The translations under genes and the position numbers were made by a program. Shown piece after piece: positions 28,173 through 36,850 of a stretch of 64,000 bases of DNA. Numbering within the stretch: position 1 is the stretch's first letter; each line of letters opens with the position of its first letter. Under the pieces are notes generated by a model, which searched no databases, was not told where the DNA came from, and was given only the letters and a program-made list of their open reading frames with translations. The stretch covers positions 1,054,001-1,118,000 of the forward strand of contig NC_008392.1 of assembly GCF_000203915.1 (NCBI RefSeq), written 5' to 3'. The stretch comes from Burkholderia ambifaria AMMD (GTDB lineage Bacteria > Pseudomonadota > Gammaproteobacteria > Burkholderiales > Burkholderiaceae).

Positions 28173-28590
28173 ATCTGGCTCAGATGGAGCGAGTTGCGGC
28201 TGTCCATCGAGGCCGAAGTGCGGCACCAGTACACCCCATTCAGCGACGAAATGAAGTGGCGTCCGACCAAGGCCCGCAACGGTTCGGCGGTGACATGGGT
28301 CGCCGGCGCGAGGCGGTTGTCGAGGTGGCGTGAAAGTTTTTATTTCGGAAGGGAAAACTTTATCTCGTTTGCCAGACGAAAAGAAAGCGTCGAATCTTAC
28401 GCTACGCCAACCGCCAGCCAGCTTCATCACGAGTCGTATCAACAGACAAAAACGAATTCTCCTCGTCATGTCCTCGGTGGACGAACCGGCGTGAGGCTGC
28501 CGGGGCGCGTACGGAGCGTAACAACGGACGATCAACTTCGCGAGCGCGGTAGTGGGATGCCAGCGTAGGCGTTAATGAAAAGAGGGTGGA
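28173..28590. other. Intergenic region containing motif copy C
   Basis: Positions 28173-28320 look like decayed coding sequence by codon texture on either strand, but I recognise no family. Positions 28331-28375 hold regulatory motif copy C. The rest is the OsmC leader, with AGAGGG just before ATG 28591. Confidence 0.4.
28331..28375 (+). promoter_or_regulatory. Composite regulatory motif, copy C
   Basis: TTTTTATTTC (28337-28346), ten bases, then ACTTTATCTCGTTTGCC (28357-28373). It has the same layout and spacing as the copies at 4586 and 24701. It lies about 230 bp upstream of the OsmC gene and is oriented toward it. Confidence 0.5.
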
Positions 28591-29142
28591 ATGATGAAAA
28601 TGAATGGAATTGATCTGGTGGCGCTCGGCGCTATGGCTGATAAGGCCAAGAATAGTGGAGAGAACGCGACCGCTAAATTCAAGGTAAAGACGAAATGGAT
28701 GGGGCAAGCAAAGACAGTCGGCGTCGTATCTGAATACGTGCTTTTCGACGAGACTTTCGATCGCCATTTCGATATTAGCGCGGACGAGCCACGTGAACTT
28801 CTCGGAGAGAATAGTGCGCCGAATCCGCAGGAGCTTTTGATGGCGGCTCTGAATGCCTGTATGTCAGTAGGTTTTGCAGCAAATGCAGCAGCCATGGGAA
28901 TCAAGCTCGACAAGCTGGAAATTGAAACGGTCGGCGAGCTGGACCTTCGTGGTTTCCTCGGAATCGATCCGGCAGTCAAGCCAGGGTACGAAGAGGTACA
29001 CTATACGGTCAGGGTTAAGTCCGATGCATCCCGCGAGCAGTTGGAAGAATTGCATCGGGCTGTCGTGAAGACGTCGCCGAATTTCTCCAATTTCTCGACC
29101 GCGATCAAAATGGTTCCGGAATTCATTATCGAAAATCTGTAG
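28591..29142 (+). CDS. OsmC-family protein
   Basis: A 183-residue OsmC/Ohr superfamily protein. The first conserved cysteine is Cys90 in MAALNACMSVGF. The second cysteine expected after the SP motif in the C-terminal half is missing (TSPNFSNFST, about 161-170). It may therefore not run the usual two-cysteine peroxidase cycle. The start is ATG 28591 (or 28594), with AGAGGG upstream. It follows regulatory motif copy C, linking it to the LysR gene at 24751, whose operon also encodes an OsmC domain. Confidence 0.85.
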   Translation: MMKMNGIDLVALGAMADKAKNSGENATAKFKVKTKWMGQAKTVGVVSEYVLFDETFDRHFDISADEPRELLGENSAPNPQELLMAALNACMSVGFAANAAAMGIKLDKLEIETVGELDLRGFLGIDPAVKPGYEEVHYTVRVKSDASREQLEELHRAVVKTSPNFSNFSTAIKMVPEFIIENL

Positions 29143-29229
29143 AGCGAGTGCGCCGCCTGGGTTGCTGTGATCTTCGTCATTGATTCCGGGCGGCGTTTGT
29201 CGAATATCTCAATGCTCCAAGGGCCTTCC

Positions 29230-30108
29230 ATGTCGAATATCCTTTTCAAGCAAGTCGATGTCTTCACCAGCGTACGGTTCAAAGGCAATCCTGTCGTGGT
29301 TGTGTTGCGCGCCGATGGATTGACCACTGAACAGATGCAGCAAATCGCCAATTGGACGAACCTGTCGGAGACAACCTTCGTATTGCCGACCCTGGACCCG
29401 AGGGCAGATTATCGAGTTCGCATCTTTACGCCCGGAGCCGAGTTGCCCTTCGCCGGCCACCCCACCATCGGGACCGCTCATGCGCTTCTCGAGGCGGGCC
29501 TCGTCCGCGCAAAGGAAGGCACGCTCATCCAGGAATGCAGCGCCGGCTTGATCAGCCTGAAGGTGGCGCGCGAGGACGATGGCGAACAGTGGATCTCGTT
29601 TGATCTCCCGGAGTCCACGATCACCCCGCTGGACGATGCTCAGATCGATGAGTTGGACGCCATCCTCGGTAGCTCATTGTGCCGCCAGTTCAAACCCAGG
29701 TTGATCGACGTCGGCGCACGCTGGATCGTCGCTCAGCTTGCTGATGCGCAGGCCGTGCTAGCAACCCAGCCCGACCTGCAGCGCATGAAAGTGCAAGACA
29801 CCAAGGCCAAGGCAACGGGTGTTGTGATCTTCGGGGAGTACGACGAACAGGCGCCTTCCCGGATCGAGGTTCGCGCATTTGCTCCGGCACATGGTGTCAA
29901 TGAAGATCCGGTTTGCGGCAGCGGCAATGGCGCTGTCGGCGTCTTCATTCGCCATACGGGCCAAACTGCTCACTTCGGCAGCGAGTTCCTGGCATCGCAG
30001 GGCAAGGTCGTTGGTCGGGCGGGTGTTCTCCGCTTGGCCGTGACCGATCAGCGCATCCAGGTCGGTGGAGTTGCTGTCACTTGCATTGACGGTCAGTTGT
30101 CGATTTGA
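29230..30108 (+). CDS. PhzF-family phenazine biosynthesis-like isomerase
   Basis: A 292-residue PhzF-fold protein with duplicated hot-dog-like domains. Landmarks: KQVDVFTSVRFKGNPVVVV at the start, the acid/base glutamate in LSETTFVLP, ELPFAGHPTIGTAHALL, and the C-terminal NEDPVCGSGNGAVG. PhzF itself isomerises a chorismate-derived diene. Most homologues outside phenazine clusters have unknown isomerase or epimerase roles, and no other phz genes are here. The frame is open from 29167, but ATG 29230 begins the family core, with AAGGG nearby. It lies 87 bp after OsmC. Confidence 0.88.
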   Translation: MSNILFKQVDVFTSVRFKGNPVVVVLRADGLTTEQMQQIANWTNLSETTFVLPTLDPRADYRVRIFTPGAELPFAGHPTIGTAHALLEAGLVRAKEGTLIQECSAGLISLKVAREDDGEQWISFDLPESTITPLDDAQIDELDAILGSSLCRQFKPRLIDVGARWIVAQLADAQAVLATQPDLQRMKVQDTKAKATGVVIFGEYDEQAPSRIEVRAFAPAHGVNEDPVCGSGNGAVGVFIRHTGQTAHFGSEFLASQGKVVGRAGVLRLAVTDQRIQVGGVAVTCIDGQLSI

Positions 30109-30357
30109 CGACTTGCCGGTTGCGCGATTCGGTGTGTCAGAAGCAGGCCTGGGTGGGAGCACGGGACGGCAGAACACCTCTTCGAGCGGCCGCAGCGGGT
30201 AGCGTTGACGCGGTTCCTGCACAGCGGCCGCAACGCGGAACGGTACCACGCCGATCCGCTATGCCCGCAAGATGCTGACATCGTCGCCCGGATCATCGAC
30301 AATCCGGCGTGTGCGCCGCGCCACCCGCGCGCGCCAAGCCGCCCGAGAGACGCTTCC

Positions 30358-30888
30358 ATGTCCGGAATATCCATCCGATCCGCCAGCCTCGCCGATGCGC
30401 AGGCGATCGCCGATTTTCACGTCAAGGTCTGGCGGCATACCTATCGCGATCTCGCGCCGGCGCAAGCGCATGCCGTCCTCGACGTGCACTATCGCGGCCG
30501 GAAATGGCGGGAGAAGCTGGCGTCGAACGATGGCGACCAACTGGTGCTCGTCGCGGAAATCGATGGCACGATCGTCGGAATCGGCGCGGCCGGCGCGCCG
30601 TCGGAGCCGATTTTCGGCGGCCGTGGCGAGATCAAGTTCCTGTATGTCGACCCCGGGTTCAAGCGTCGCGGCATCGGCCGCACGCTGCTCGCCCGGCTCG
30701 CCACGCATTTGCAGACGATGCGATATCGGGGCGCGGCGTTGAGTGTCGTCAAGGGAAACGATGCCGCGATCGCCTTTTACGCGTCGCTGGACGGCCGGTT
30801 GGCGGGCGAGTATGTCGACCCGGGGCCGATCTGGCGATCGCACAACATCGTGATGGTATGGGACGACCTGGCGAGTCTCGCTACCTGA
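30358..30888 (+). CDS. GNAT-family N-acetyltransferase
   Basis: A 176-residue GNAT acetyltransferase. The acetyl-CoA motif A is LYVDPGFKRRGIGRTLLARLA, followed by ALSVVKGNDAAIAFYASLDGRL. The frame is open upstream to 30205, but ATG 30358 starts the family sequence (MSGISIRSASLADAQ). It transfers acetyl from acetyl-CoA to an unknown amine. It stands alone, at the point where the sequence changes to high GC. Confidence 0.85.
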   Translation: MSGISIRSASLADAQAIADFHVKVWRHTYRDLAPAQAHAVLDVHYRGRKWREKLASNDGDQLVLVAEIDGTIVGIGAAGAPSEPIFGGRGEIKFLYVDPGFKRRGIGRTLLARLATHLQTMRYRGAALSVVKGNDAAIAFYASLDGRLAGEYVDPGPIWRSHNIVMVWDDLASLAT

Positions 30889-30915
30889 GTCTGTCCCCTG
30901 CCGCGCGCTTGTGCG

Positions 30916-31836
30916 TCACGCCAGACAGGCGCGCAACCACGTCGTGAACGCGGTCACGAGCGGCGAATCGGCCAGCTCGTGACGCGTGACCAGATAGTAC
31001 GCATGACGCGACGGCACCGCCGCGCTGAACGGCCGCACGAGCGTGCCGTCGAGCAGGTCGTCGCGCACGGAGAGGCTGTCGCCGAGCGCGACGCCTTGCC
31101 CGTGCACCGCGGCTTCGACGCCGATGTGCGCGTTGCCGATTTCCAGAATGCGGATGCCCGGCAGCTTGTCCGCGTTCGCTTCCGCCAGCCAGCGCATCCA
31201 CGAGCCCGCGTGCTCGCAGAACAGCGTGCGTCCCGCGAGATCCTGCACCTTGCGGATCGCATCGGGCCCGTTCATCAACGCCGGGCTCACGACCGGGAAC
31301 AGCGCCGGATGCGCGAGCAGCTCGACGCGCCGGTTTCGCCAGTTGCCTTCCCCGTAGCGAATGCATACGTCGACGTCGGGCGAGTAGGTCTCGCGATCGT
31401 CGTTCGACGGAATCACTTTCAGATGGATCCCCGGATAGCGCTCGAGAAAATCGCCGATGTGCCGGGCGAGCCAGCGCGACGTGAGCGACAGCGGCGTCGA
31501 CACGACGAGATCGCCGGCGGCTGCCGGCGAATCGAGCCTGACAGTCGCGTTCGCGATCATGTCGAACGCCGCGCCGACCGGTTCCAGCAACGCCTCGCCT
31601 TCGGGCGTGAGCTTCACGCGGGCTTTTGATCTGACGAATAGTGCGACGCCGAGCGTGCTCTCGAGAATCCGGATCTGATGGCTGACCGCGCTCGCGGTCA
31701 CGTGCAGTTCGTCGGCGGCGGCCGACACGGTGCCGCACCGGGCGGCAGCCTCGAACGCGCGAAGCGGGTTCAGCGGGGGCAGGCGGTTGCGCATCGGCGG
31801 GCGCGTCGCAGGCGACGGTGCTGAGAAAAATTTCAT
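30916..31836 (-). CDS. LysR-family transcriptional regulator (GcvA-like)
   Basis: A LysR regulator of up to 306 residues, GcvA branch (LPPLNPLRAFEAAARCGTV, recognition helix around TASAVSHQIRILE). The effector domain includes DVDVCIRYGEGNW. ATG 31836 gives MKFFSAPSP, and ATG 31794 (MRNRLPPLNP) matches the usual start of this branch and is an equally good choice. Neither has a strong ribosome site. It is divergent from the lyase-ABC-deacetylase-PrpD operon with a perfect dyad between them, so it is the likely operon regulator. Confidence 0.9.
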   Translation of the reverse strand: MKFFSAPSPATRPPMRNRLPPLNPLRAFEAAARCGTVSAAADELHVTASAVSHQIRILESTLGVALFVRSKARVKLTPEGEALLEPVGAAFDMIANATVRLDSPAAAGDLVVSTPLSLTSRWLARHIGDFLERYPGIHLKVIPSNDDRETYSPDVDVCIRYGEGNWRNRRVELLAHPALFPVVSPALMNGPDAIRKVQDLAGRTLFCEHAGSWMRWLAEANADKLPGIRILEIGNAHIGVEAAVHGQGVALGDSLSVRDDLLDGTLVRPFSAAVPSRHAYYLVTRHELADSPLVTAFTTWLRACLA

Positions 31837-31844
31837 TAAAGCGG

Positions 31845-31878
31845 ATTCAATTTCTCGCTACAACAAAAAAAATTGAAT
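31845..31878. promoter_or_regulatory. LysR-type operator dyad
   Basis: ATTCAATTT (31845-31853), 16 bases, AAATTGAAT (31870-31878): a perfect 9-bp inverted repeat in the 84-bp spacer between the divergent LysR gene and the lyase operon. It is AT-rich in a very GC-rich surrounding. It is the natural binding site for the adjacent regulator (inference). Confidence 0.65.
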
Positions 31879-31920
31879 GCCTACAGTGGGGGTAATCCAA
31901 CCGAATCGAGGTCGACCGCA

Positions 31921-33354
31921 ATGAGCCTTACCGAACCGATCGAGCGCCTGTGGGGCGGCCGCTTCCAGTCGAAACCGTCCGACGCGCTGCAGAACTTGTC
32001 GCGCTCCGATCCGAGTTTCTTCCGTCTCGTGCCGTACGACCTCGCGGGCTCCTGCGCGCATGCGCGCGAGTTGAATCGCGCTGGCATCGTGAACGACGAA
32101 GAGCTCGCACAACTGCTGGCCGCCATGGACGGCATCGCGCGCGACCACGCGGCCGGTGCGATCGCGCCGTCGCTCGCGGACGAGGACGTGCACACCTTCC
32201 TCGAGCGCGTGCTCACGCAGCGGCTGCCGGCACTGGGCGGCAAGCTGCGCGCCGGGCGCTCGCGCAACGACCAGGCGGCGAACGACCTGCGCCTGTACCT
32301 GCGCGACAAGGCCCGCCAGCTCGTGCGCGGCGTGCTCGACCTGCAGGATGCGTTGATCGGCCAGGCGAGCCGGCACGTCGACACGGTAACCGCCGGATTT
32401 ACCCACCTGCAGCCCGCGCAGCCGATCGTGTTCGGTCATCAGTTGCTCGCGCACGCGCAGTCGCTGTATCGCGACGTCGATCGCCTCGTCGACTGGGACC
32501 GCCGCACCGCGCGTTCGCCGCTCGGCGCGGCCGCGCTCGCGGGCTCGGCGATCTGCGTGCGGCCCGAGCTGTCCGCGCGGGAACTCGGTTACGACGCGCC
32601 GTGCGAGAACTCGATCGACGCGGTGGCCGCGCGCGATCACGTCGCCGAATTCGTATTCGTCACGAGCATGCTGGCCGTGAACCTGTCCCGGCTGTCGGAA
32701 GAAGTGATCCTGTGGACGTCGCGGCAATTCCGCTGGGTGGAACTCGACGATGCCTATGCGACCGGCAGCTCGATCATGCCGCAGAAGAAGAACCCGGACA
32801 TCGCGGAACTCGCGCGCGGCAAGGCGGGGCGCCTGATCGGCAACCTGACGGGCCTGCTCGCGACGCTGAAGTCGCTGCCTCTCGCGTACAACCGCGATCT
32901 CGCGGAAGACAAGATCGCGGCGTTCGATTCGATCGACACGCTCGAACTCGTGCTGCCGGCGATGGCGGGGATGATCCGCACGATGCGTGTGAACGTCGAC
33001 GAGATGCGTCGCCAGGCGCCGCTCGGCTTCACGCTCGCGACCGAGGTGGCGGACTGGCTCGCGCTGACGGGCGTGCCGTTCAGCGAGGCGCACGAGATCA
33101 CCGGCACGCTCGTGCGCGCGTGCGAGCGGGACGGGATCGAGCTGGCCGACGCGAGCGCGGAACAGTTGCAGGCCGTCGACACCCGCCTCGCGCCCGCGGT
33201 GCGCGCGCACCTGACGCTCGACGCGGCCGTCGCGGCCCGCGGCGGGGCGGGCGGCACGTCACCCGCGCGCGTGCGCGAGCAGATCGACCGCCTGAGCGAC
33301 GCGATCGAACGCCAGTCCGCATGGGCAGCCGACTACCGGGGGCCGTCATGCTGA
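31921..33354 (+). CDS. Argininosuccinate lyase-like C-N lyase (aspartase/fumarase superfamily)
   Basis: A 477-residue lyase of the ArgH branch. Landmarks: WGGRF near the start, GGKLRAGRSRNDQ (107-118), catalytic-region THLQPAQP (161-168) and the serine loop GSSIMPQKKNP (282-292). Superfamily members eliminate fumarate from N-substituted aspartates. ArgH is the arginine biosynthetic case, but close relatives include EDDS lyase. Placement in an operon with a polar amino acid importer, deacetylases and an MmgE/PrpD protein argues for a catabolic C-N lyase rather than arginine synthesis. The start is ATG 31921 (TTG 31873 is less likely). Its stop overlaps the permease start by 7 bp. Confidence 0.85.
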   Translation: MSLTEPIERLWGGRFQSKPSDALQNLSRSDPSFFRLVPYDLAGSCAHARELNRAGIVNDEELAQLLAAMDGIARDHAAGAIAPSLADEDVHTFLERVLTQRLPALGGKLRAGRSRNDQAANDLRLYLRDKARQLVRGVLDLQDALIGQASRHVDTVTAGFTHLQPAQPIVFGHQLLAHAQSLYRDVDRLVDWDRRTARSPLGAAALAGSAICVRPELSARELGYDAPCENSIDAVAARDHVAEFVFVTSMLAVNLSRLSEEVILWTSRQFRWVELDDAYATGSSIMPQKKNPDIAELARGKAGRLIGNLTGLLATLKSLPLAYNRDLAEDKIAAFDSIDTLELVLPAMAGMIRTMRVNVDEMRRQAPLGFTLATEVADWLALTGVPFSEAHEITGTLVRACERDGIELADASAEQLQAVDTRLAPAVRAHLTLDAAVAARGGAGGTSPARVREQIDRLSDAIERQSAWAADYRGPSC

Positions 33355-34241
33355 GCGCATCCGAATCGGGCCGTCTCGATGATACGCCGGAGCCGGCCGC
33401 CCGCGCCGCGGACGATATCGCCGGGTTCGTGCGCGTGCGCCGGCGCTACTGGGGCCGCTATGTCGCGTCGATCGCGATCATTGCCGCGCTCGCGTATGTG
33501 GCGGTCGCGTTCGCGCGCGGACAGATCGAATGGCGCGTCGTCGGCCAGTTCCTGACCGCACGCTCGATCCTGACGGGGCTCGGCAACACGATCGTGATGA
33601 CCGTCCTCGCGATGACGCTCGGCGTCGTGCTGGGCGTCGTCACAGCGGTGATGCGGCTGTCGTCGAACCCGGTGCTCGGCGCGATCGCGCACGGCTACAT
33701 CTGGTTGTTCCGCGGCACGCCGGTGATCCTGCAACTGCTGCTGTGGTTCAACCTCGGGCTGGTGTTTCCGACGCTCGGCATCCCGGGTATCGCCGAATAC
33801 CGGACCGTCGACGTGATGACGCCGTTCCTCGCGGCGGTGCTCGGGCTCGGCATCAATCAGGGGGCCTATACGTCGGAAGTCGTGCGGGCGGGGCTGCTGT
33901 CGGTCGACACGGGCCAGTACGAGGCCGCGAAATCGATCGGCATGGCGCGCCTGCAGGCGCTGCGCCGGATCATCCTGCCGCAGGCGATGCGCGTGATCGT
34001 GCCGCCGATCGGCAACGAGCTGATCGGCATGGTCAAGCTGACGTCGCTCGCGAGCGTCGTGCAGTACGCGGAGATGCTGCACAACGCGCAGAACATCTAT
34101 TACGCGAACGCCCGCGTGATCGAGCTGCTGATCGTCGCGGGTATCTGGTATCTCGCGATCGTCACCGTGCTGTCGCTCGCGCAGGCCCGCGTCGAGCGGC
34201 GTTTCGCGCGCGGCGCGGGCCGGGCGGCGGGCCGCACATGA
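33348..34241 (+). CDS. Amino acid ABC transporter permease
   Basis: A 297-residue inner-membrane permease of the polar amino acid uptake family (HisM/GlnP type). After a hydrophilic N-terminus of about 38 residues there are several membrane segments and the EAA loop [24 protein letters not shown] single permease subunit probably forms a homodimer. ATG 33348 overlaps the lyase stop, and the gene ends in an ATGA overlap with the ATPase gene, so the three are translationally coupled. Confidence 0.9.
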   Translation: MLSASESGRLDDTPEPAARAADDIAGFVRVRRRYWGRYVASIAIIAALAYVAVAFARGQIEWRVVGQFLTARSILTGLGNTIVMTVLAMTLGVVLGVVTAVMRLSSNPVLGAIAHGYIWLFRGTPVILQLLLWFNLGLVFPTLGIPGIAEYRTVDVMTPFLAAVLGLGINQGAYTSEVVRAGLLSVDTGQYEAAKSIGMARLQALRRIILPQAMRVIVPPIGNELIGMVKLTSLASVVQYAEMLHNAQNIYYANARVIELLIVAGIWYLAIVTVLSLAQARVERRFARGAGRAAGRT

Positions 34242-35041
34242 ACGACACGACCCTCAACCCTCGGGAGAACGTCATGACCAACGCGGTCGTTCGCGCGGTC
34301 GACGTACGCAAGTCGTACGGCGATTTCCAGGCGCTGCACGGCATCACGCTCGACGTCGAGCCGGGTGAAGTGCTGTGCATCATCGGCCCGTCGGGCTCGG
34401 GCAAGAGCACGTTCCTGCGCTGCATCAACCAGCTCGAGACGATCAGCGCCGGCGCGCTGTGGGTCAACGGCGAACTGGCCGGCTACCGGCGCGCCGGCGA
34501 CCGGCTCCACGAACTGTCGGAGCGTCAGGTTGCGCGCCAGCGGCTGGCGACGAGCATGGTGTTCCAGCGCTTCAACCTGTTTCCGCACAAGACCGCGTTC
34601 GAGAACGTGATCGAAGGCCCGGTGCAGGTGCTCAAGCGCCGCCGCGCGCAAGCGGAGGAGGAAGCGCGCGCGCTGCTCGCGCGCGTCGGGCTCGCGCACA
34701 AGTGCGACGCGTTTCCGGTCGAGCTGTCCGGCGGCCAGCAGCAGCGCGTCGCGATCGCGCGGGCGCTCGCGATGCATCCGCAACTGATCCTGTTCGACGA
34801 ACCGACGTCGGCGCTCGACCCCGAACTGGTTGGTGAAGTGCTGGCCGTGATGCGCGACCTCGCGAAGAGCGGGATGACGATGATCGTCGTCACGCACGAG
34901 CTCGGGTTCGCGCGCGAGGTGGCCGACCGCGTGGTGTTCATGGACGGCGGCCGGATCGTCGAGAGCGGGCCGCCCGGCCAGGTGCTGTCCGCGCCGACGC
35001 ATGCGCGCACGCGCGAGTTCATCTCCGCCGTGCTTGCATGA
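34238..35041 (+). CDS. Amino acid ABC transporter ATP-binding protein
   Basis: A 267-residue ATPase of the polar amino acid importer family. It has Walker [10 protein letters not shown] (50-58), signature LSGGQQQR, Walker [14 protein letters not shown] and the switch histidine in [18 protein letters not shown] 34238 overlaps the permease stop by 4 bp; ATG 34274 ([10 protein letters not shown]) is an alternative. It powers uptake through the adjacent permease and binding protein. Confidence 0.92.
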   Translation: MNDTTLNPRENVMTNAVVRAVDVRKSYGDFQALHGITLDVEPGEVLCIIGPSGSGKSTFLRCINQLETISAGALWVNGELAGYRRAGDRLHELSERQVARQRLATSMVFQRFNLFPHKTAFENVIEGPVQVLKRRRAQAEEEARALLARVGLAHKCDAFPVELSGGQQQRVAIARALAMHPQLILFDEPTSALDPELVGEVLAVMRDLAKSGMTMIVVTHELGFAREVADRVVFMDGGRIVESGPPGQVLSAPTHARTREFISAVLA

Positions 35042-35136
35042 CCGGGCCGGGCGCCCCGTTTTGCAGCGCCCCAACGATCGAGCCGTCGACGCGCGCGGCA
35101 TCGTCCCCATTCCTCCATCATGACAAGGCGACACCC

Positions 35137-35970
35137 ATGAAAGCATCCGTCCTGACCCGCACGCTGGCCGCCGTCGCATTCGGCGCACTCGCGCTTCATG
35201 CATCGTTCGCCGCCGCGCAATCGGCAAACGCGAAACGCACGCTGAACGTCGCGATCGTGCCGAACTATCCGCCGTTCGAATACAAGGATCCGGCGACCGA
35301 CAAGCTGGCGGGCTTCGACGTCGATCTCGGCGAGGCGCTCGCCGCGAAGATGGGCGCGAAGCTGAACTGGGTCGAAACGAGCTTCGACCAGATGATGAGC
35401 GCGGTCGCGACGCAGCGCGTCGACATGATCCTGTCCGGCATGACCGACCTGCCGACGCGCCGCGACGCGGTGACGTTCGTCGACTACATCGAGACCGGCC
35501 CGCAGTTCTATACGCTGAAGACGCGCGCGGGCGAGTTCGCGCAGATGGGCGCGCTGTGCGGCAAGCGCGTCGGCTCGAGCCGACGCACGTCGTTCCCCGA
35601 CAACACCACCGCGTGGAGCGCCGAGAACTGCGTGAAGGCCGGCAAGCCGGCGATCATCGTCGTCGGTACGGACGGCTCGTCGGACGCGCGGATGCAGTTG
35701 CGCCAGAACCGTATCGACGCGGCCGTGCAGGGCGGCGAAACGCTGCCGTACCAGAACAGCCTCGAGCAGAACGCGTATGCGCCGGTGGGCAAGCCGTTCC
35801 TGTCGCAATACACGGGCATCGGCGTCGCGAAGCGCAATACCGCGCTGAGCGGCGCGCTGACGACGGCGCTCAACCAGCTGATCGCGGATGGCTCGTATCA
35901 GAAGCTGCTCGCGAAGTGGGGGCTCCAGGAGCATGCGGTCGCGAAGGCGATGGTCAACGGCACCCACTGA
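35137..35970 (+). CDS. Amino acid ABC transporter substrate-binding protein
   Basis: A 277-residue periplasmic binding protein of SBP family 3. The signal peptide is residues 1 to about 27 (cleavage after SFAAA). The mature part opens LNVAIVPNYPPFEYKDPATDKLAGFDVDLGEALA, as in amino acid binding proteins. MSAVATQRVDMILSGMTDLPTRR forms the hinge region. The frame is open from 35038, but ATG 35137 begins the signal peptide. It lies in the same operon as the permease and ATPase and should define the substrate. Confidence 0.92.
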   Translation: MKASVLTRTLAAVAFGALALHASFAAAQSANAKRTLNVAIVPNYPPFEYKDPATDKLAGFDVDLGEALAAKMGAKLNWVETSFDQMMSAVATQRVDMILSGMTDLPTRRDAVTFVDYIETGPQFYTLKTRAGEFAQMGALCGKRVGSSRRTSFPDNTTAWSAENCVKAGKPAIIVVGTDGSSDARMQLRQNRIDAAVQGGETLPYQNSLEQNAYAPVGKPFLSQYTGIGVAKRNTALSGALTTALNQLIADGSYQKLLAKWGLQEHAVAKAMVNGTH

Positions 35971-35977
35971 GCGCGCG

Positions 35978-36850
35978 ATGACGGACCTGGCTCCCCGCTG
36001 GCCGGACGCGAAGCGCGCGTGCGTCGCGCTCGCGTTCGATCTCGACGGCCCGACCGGCGACGCGATGCTGAACGGGTCGATCTGGCGCAACCCCGCGTAT
36101 TTCACGCTCGGCAGCTACGGGCCGTGGCGCGCGCTCGGACGGCTGCTCGACATGCTTGCGTCGTTCGGCCTGCCCGCGACGTTCTTCGTGCCCGCGTGGG
36201 TCGCGCGCACCTGGCCCGACCAATGCGCGGCCATCGTCGAGCGCGGCCACGAGATCGGATATCACGGTTACCGGCACGAAGCGTTCTGGGCGCTCGAGCC
36301 CTGGCGGCAGCGCGAGATCATGGCACAGTCGGCCGACATCTTCGAGCGCACGCTCGGCGTGCGGCCGGTCGGGTTCCGCACACCGTCGGGTGACTGGAGC
36401 GACGCGACGGTGGCTGTGCTGCGCGAAGCGGGCGTGCGCTATTCGAGCTCGATGCGGGGCGACGACCGTCCGTACCTGCTGCCCGGCGCGGACGGCGAGC
36501 CGCCGCTCGTCGAGATTCCCGGCCGCTGGGAGACCGACGATTACGCGTCGCTTGCGTATCACCGCAACCCCGACTATCCGGCGGGGCTCGACCGGATCGC
36601 CGGCTACGACGCGACGCTCGACAACTGGACGCGCGAATTCGACGGGATATACCGCGAAGGGCTGTGCCTGACGACGCTGCTTCATCCGAAAGTCTGCGGC
36701 AAGCCGGGGCGCATCGCGCTGCTGGAGGCGTGGCTCGGCCACATGTGCGCGCAGGATGGCGTGTGGTTCGCGCGCTGCCGCGACGTGGCCGACTGGTGGC
36801 TCGCGCAGCACGCGCACGGCGCGCAACCCACGCACCGGAGCGACATGTGA
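35978..36850 (+). CDS. Polysaccharide deacetylase (NodB/PuuE-like) family protein
   Basis: A 290-residue NodB-fold (CE4 superfamily) hydrolase. Motif 1 is AFDLDG (Asp21, Asp23), and the metal-ligand motif HGYRH (His96, His100) is intact. This branch includes PuuE-type allantoinases, which cleave cyclic amide bonds rather than polysaccharide, and the small-molecule import operon favours such a role (inference). The start is ATG 35978, 7 bp after the binding protein stop. The next gene, its paralogue, overlaps it by 4 bp. Confidence 0.85.
   Translation: MTDLAPRWPDAKRACVALAFDLDGPTGDAMLNGSIWRNPAYFTLGSYGPWRALGRLLDMLASFGLPATFFVPAWVARTWPDQCAAIVERGHEIGYHGYRHEAFWALEPWRQREIMAQSADIFERTLGVRPVGFRTPSGDWSDATVAVLREAGVRYSSSMRGDDRPYLLPGADGEPPLVEIPGRWETDDYASLAYHRNPDYPAGLDRIAGYDATLDNWTREFDGIYREGLCLTTLLHPKVCGKPGRIALLEAWLGHMCAQDGVWFARCRDVADWWLAQHAHGAQPTHRSDM

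Noticed and set aside
29230..30108. Phenazine biosynthesis locus
   Set aside because: PhzF-like gene only; no phzA-E or phzG nearby.
31950..33347. Long upstream extension of the ABC permease frame
   Set aside because: The extension overlaps the ArgH-like gene and is Arg/Ala-rich; the permease starts at ATG 33348.
31921..33354. Housekeeping argininosuccinate lyase (argH)
   Set aside because: It is in a LysR-controlled import operon without other arginine genes; a catabolic C-N lyase is more likely, although sequence alone cannot exclude ArgH activity.
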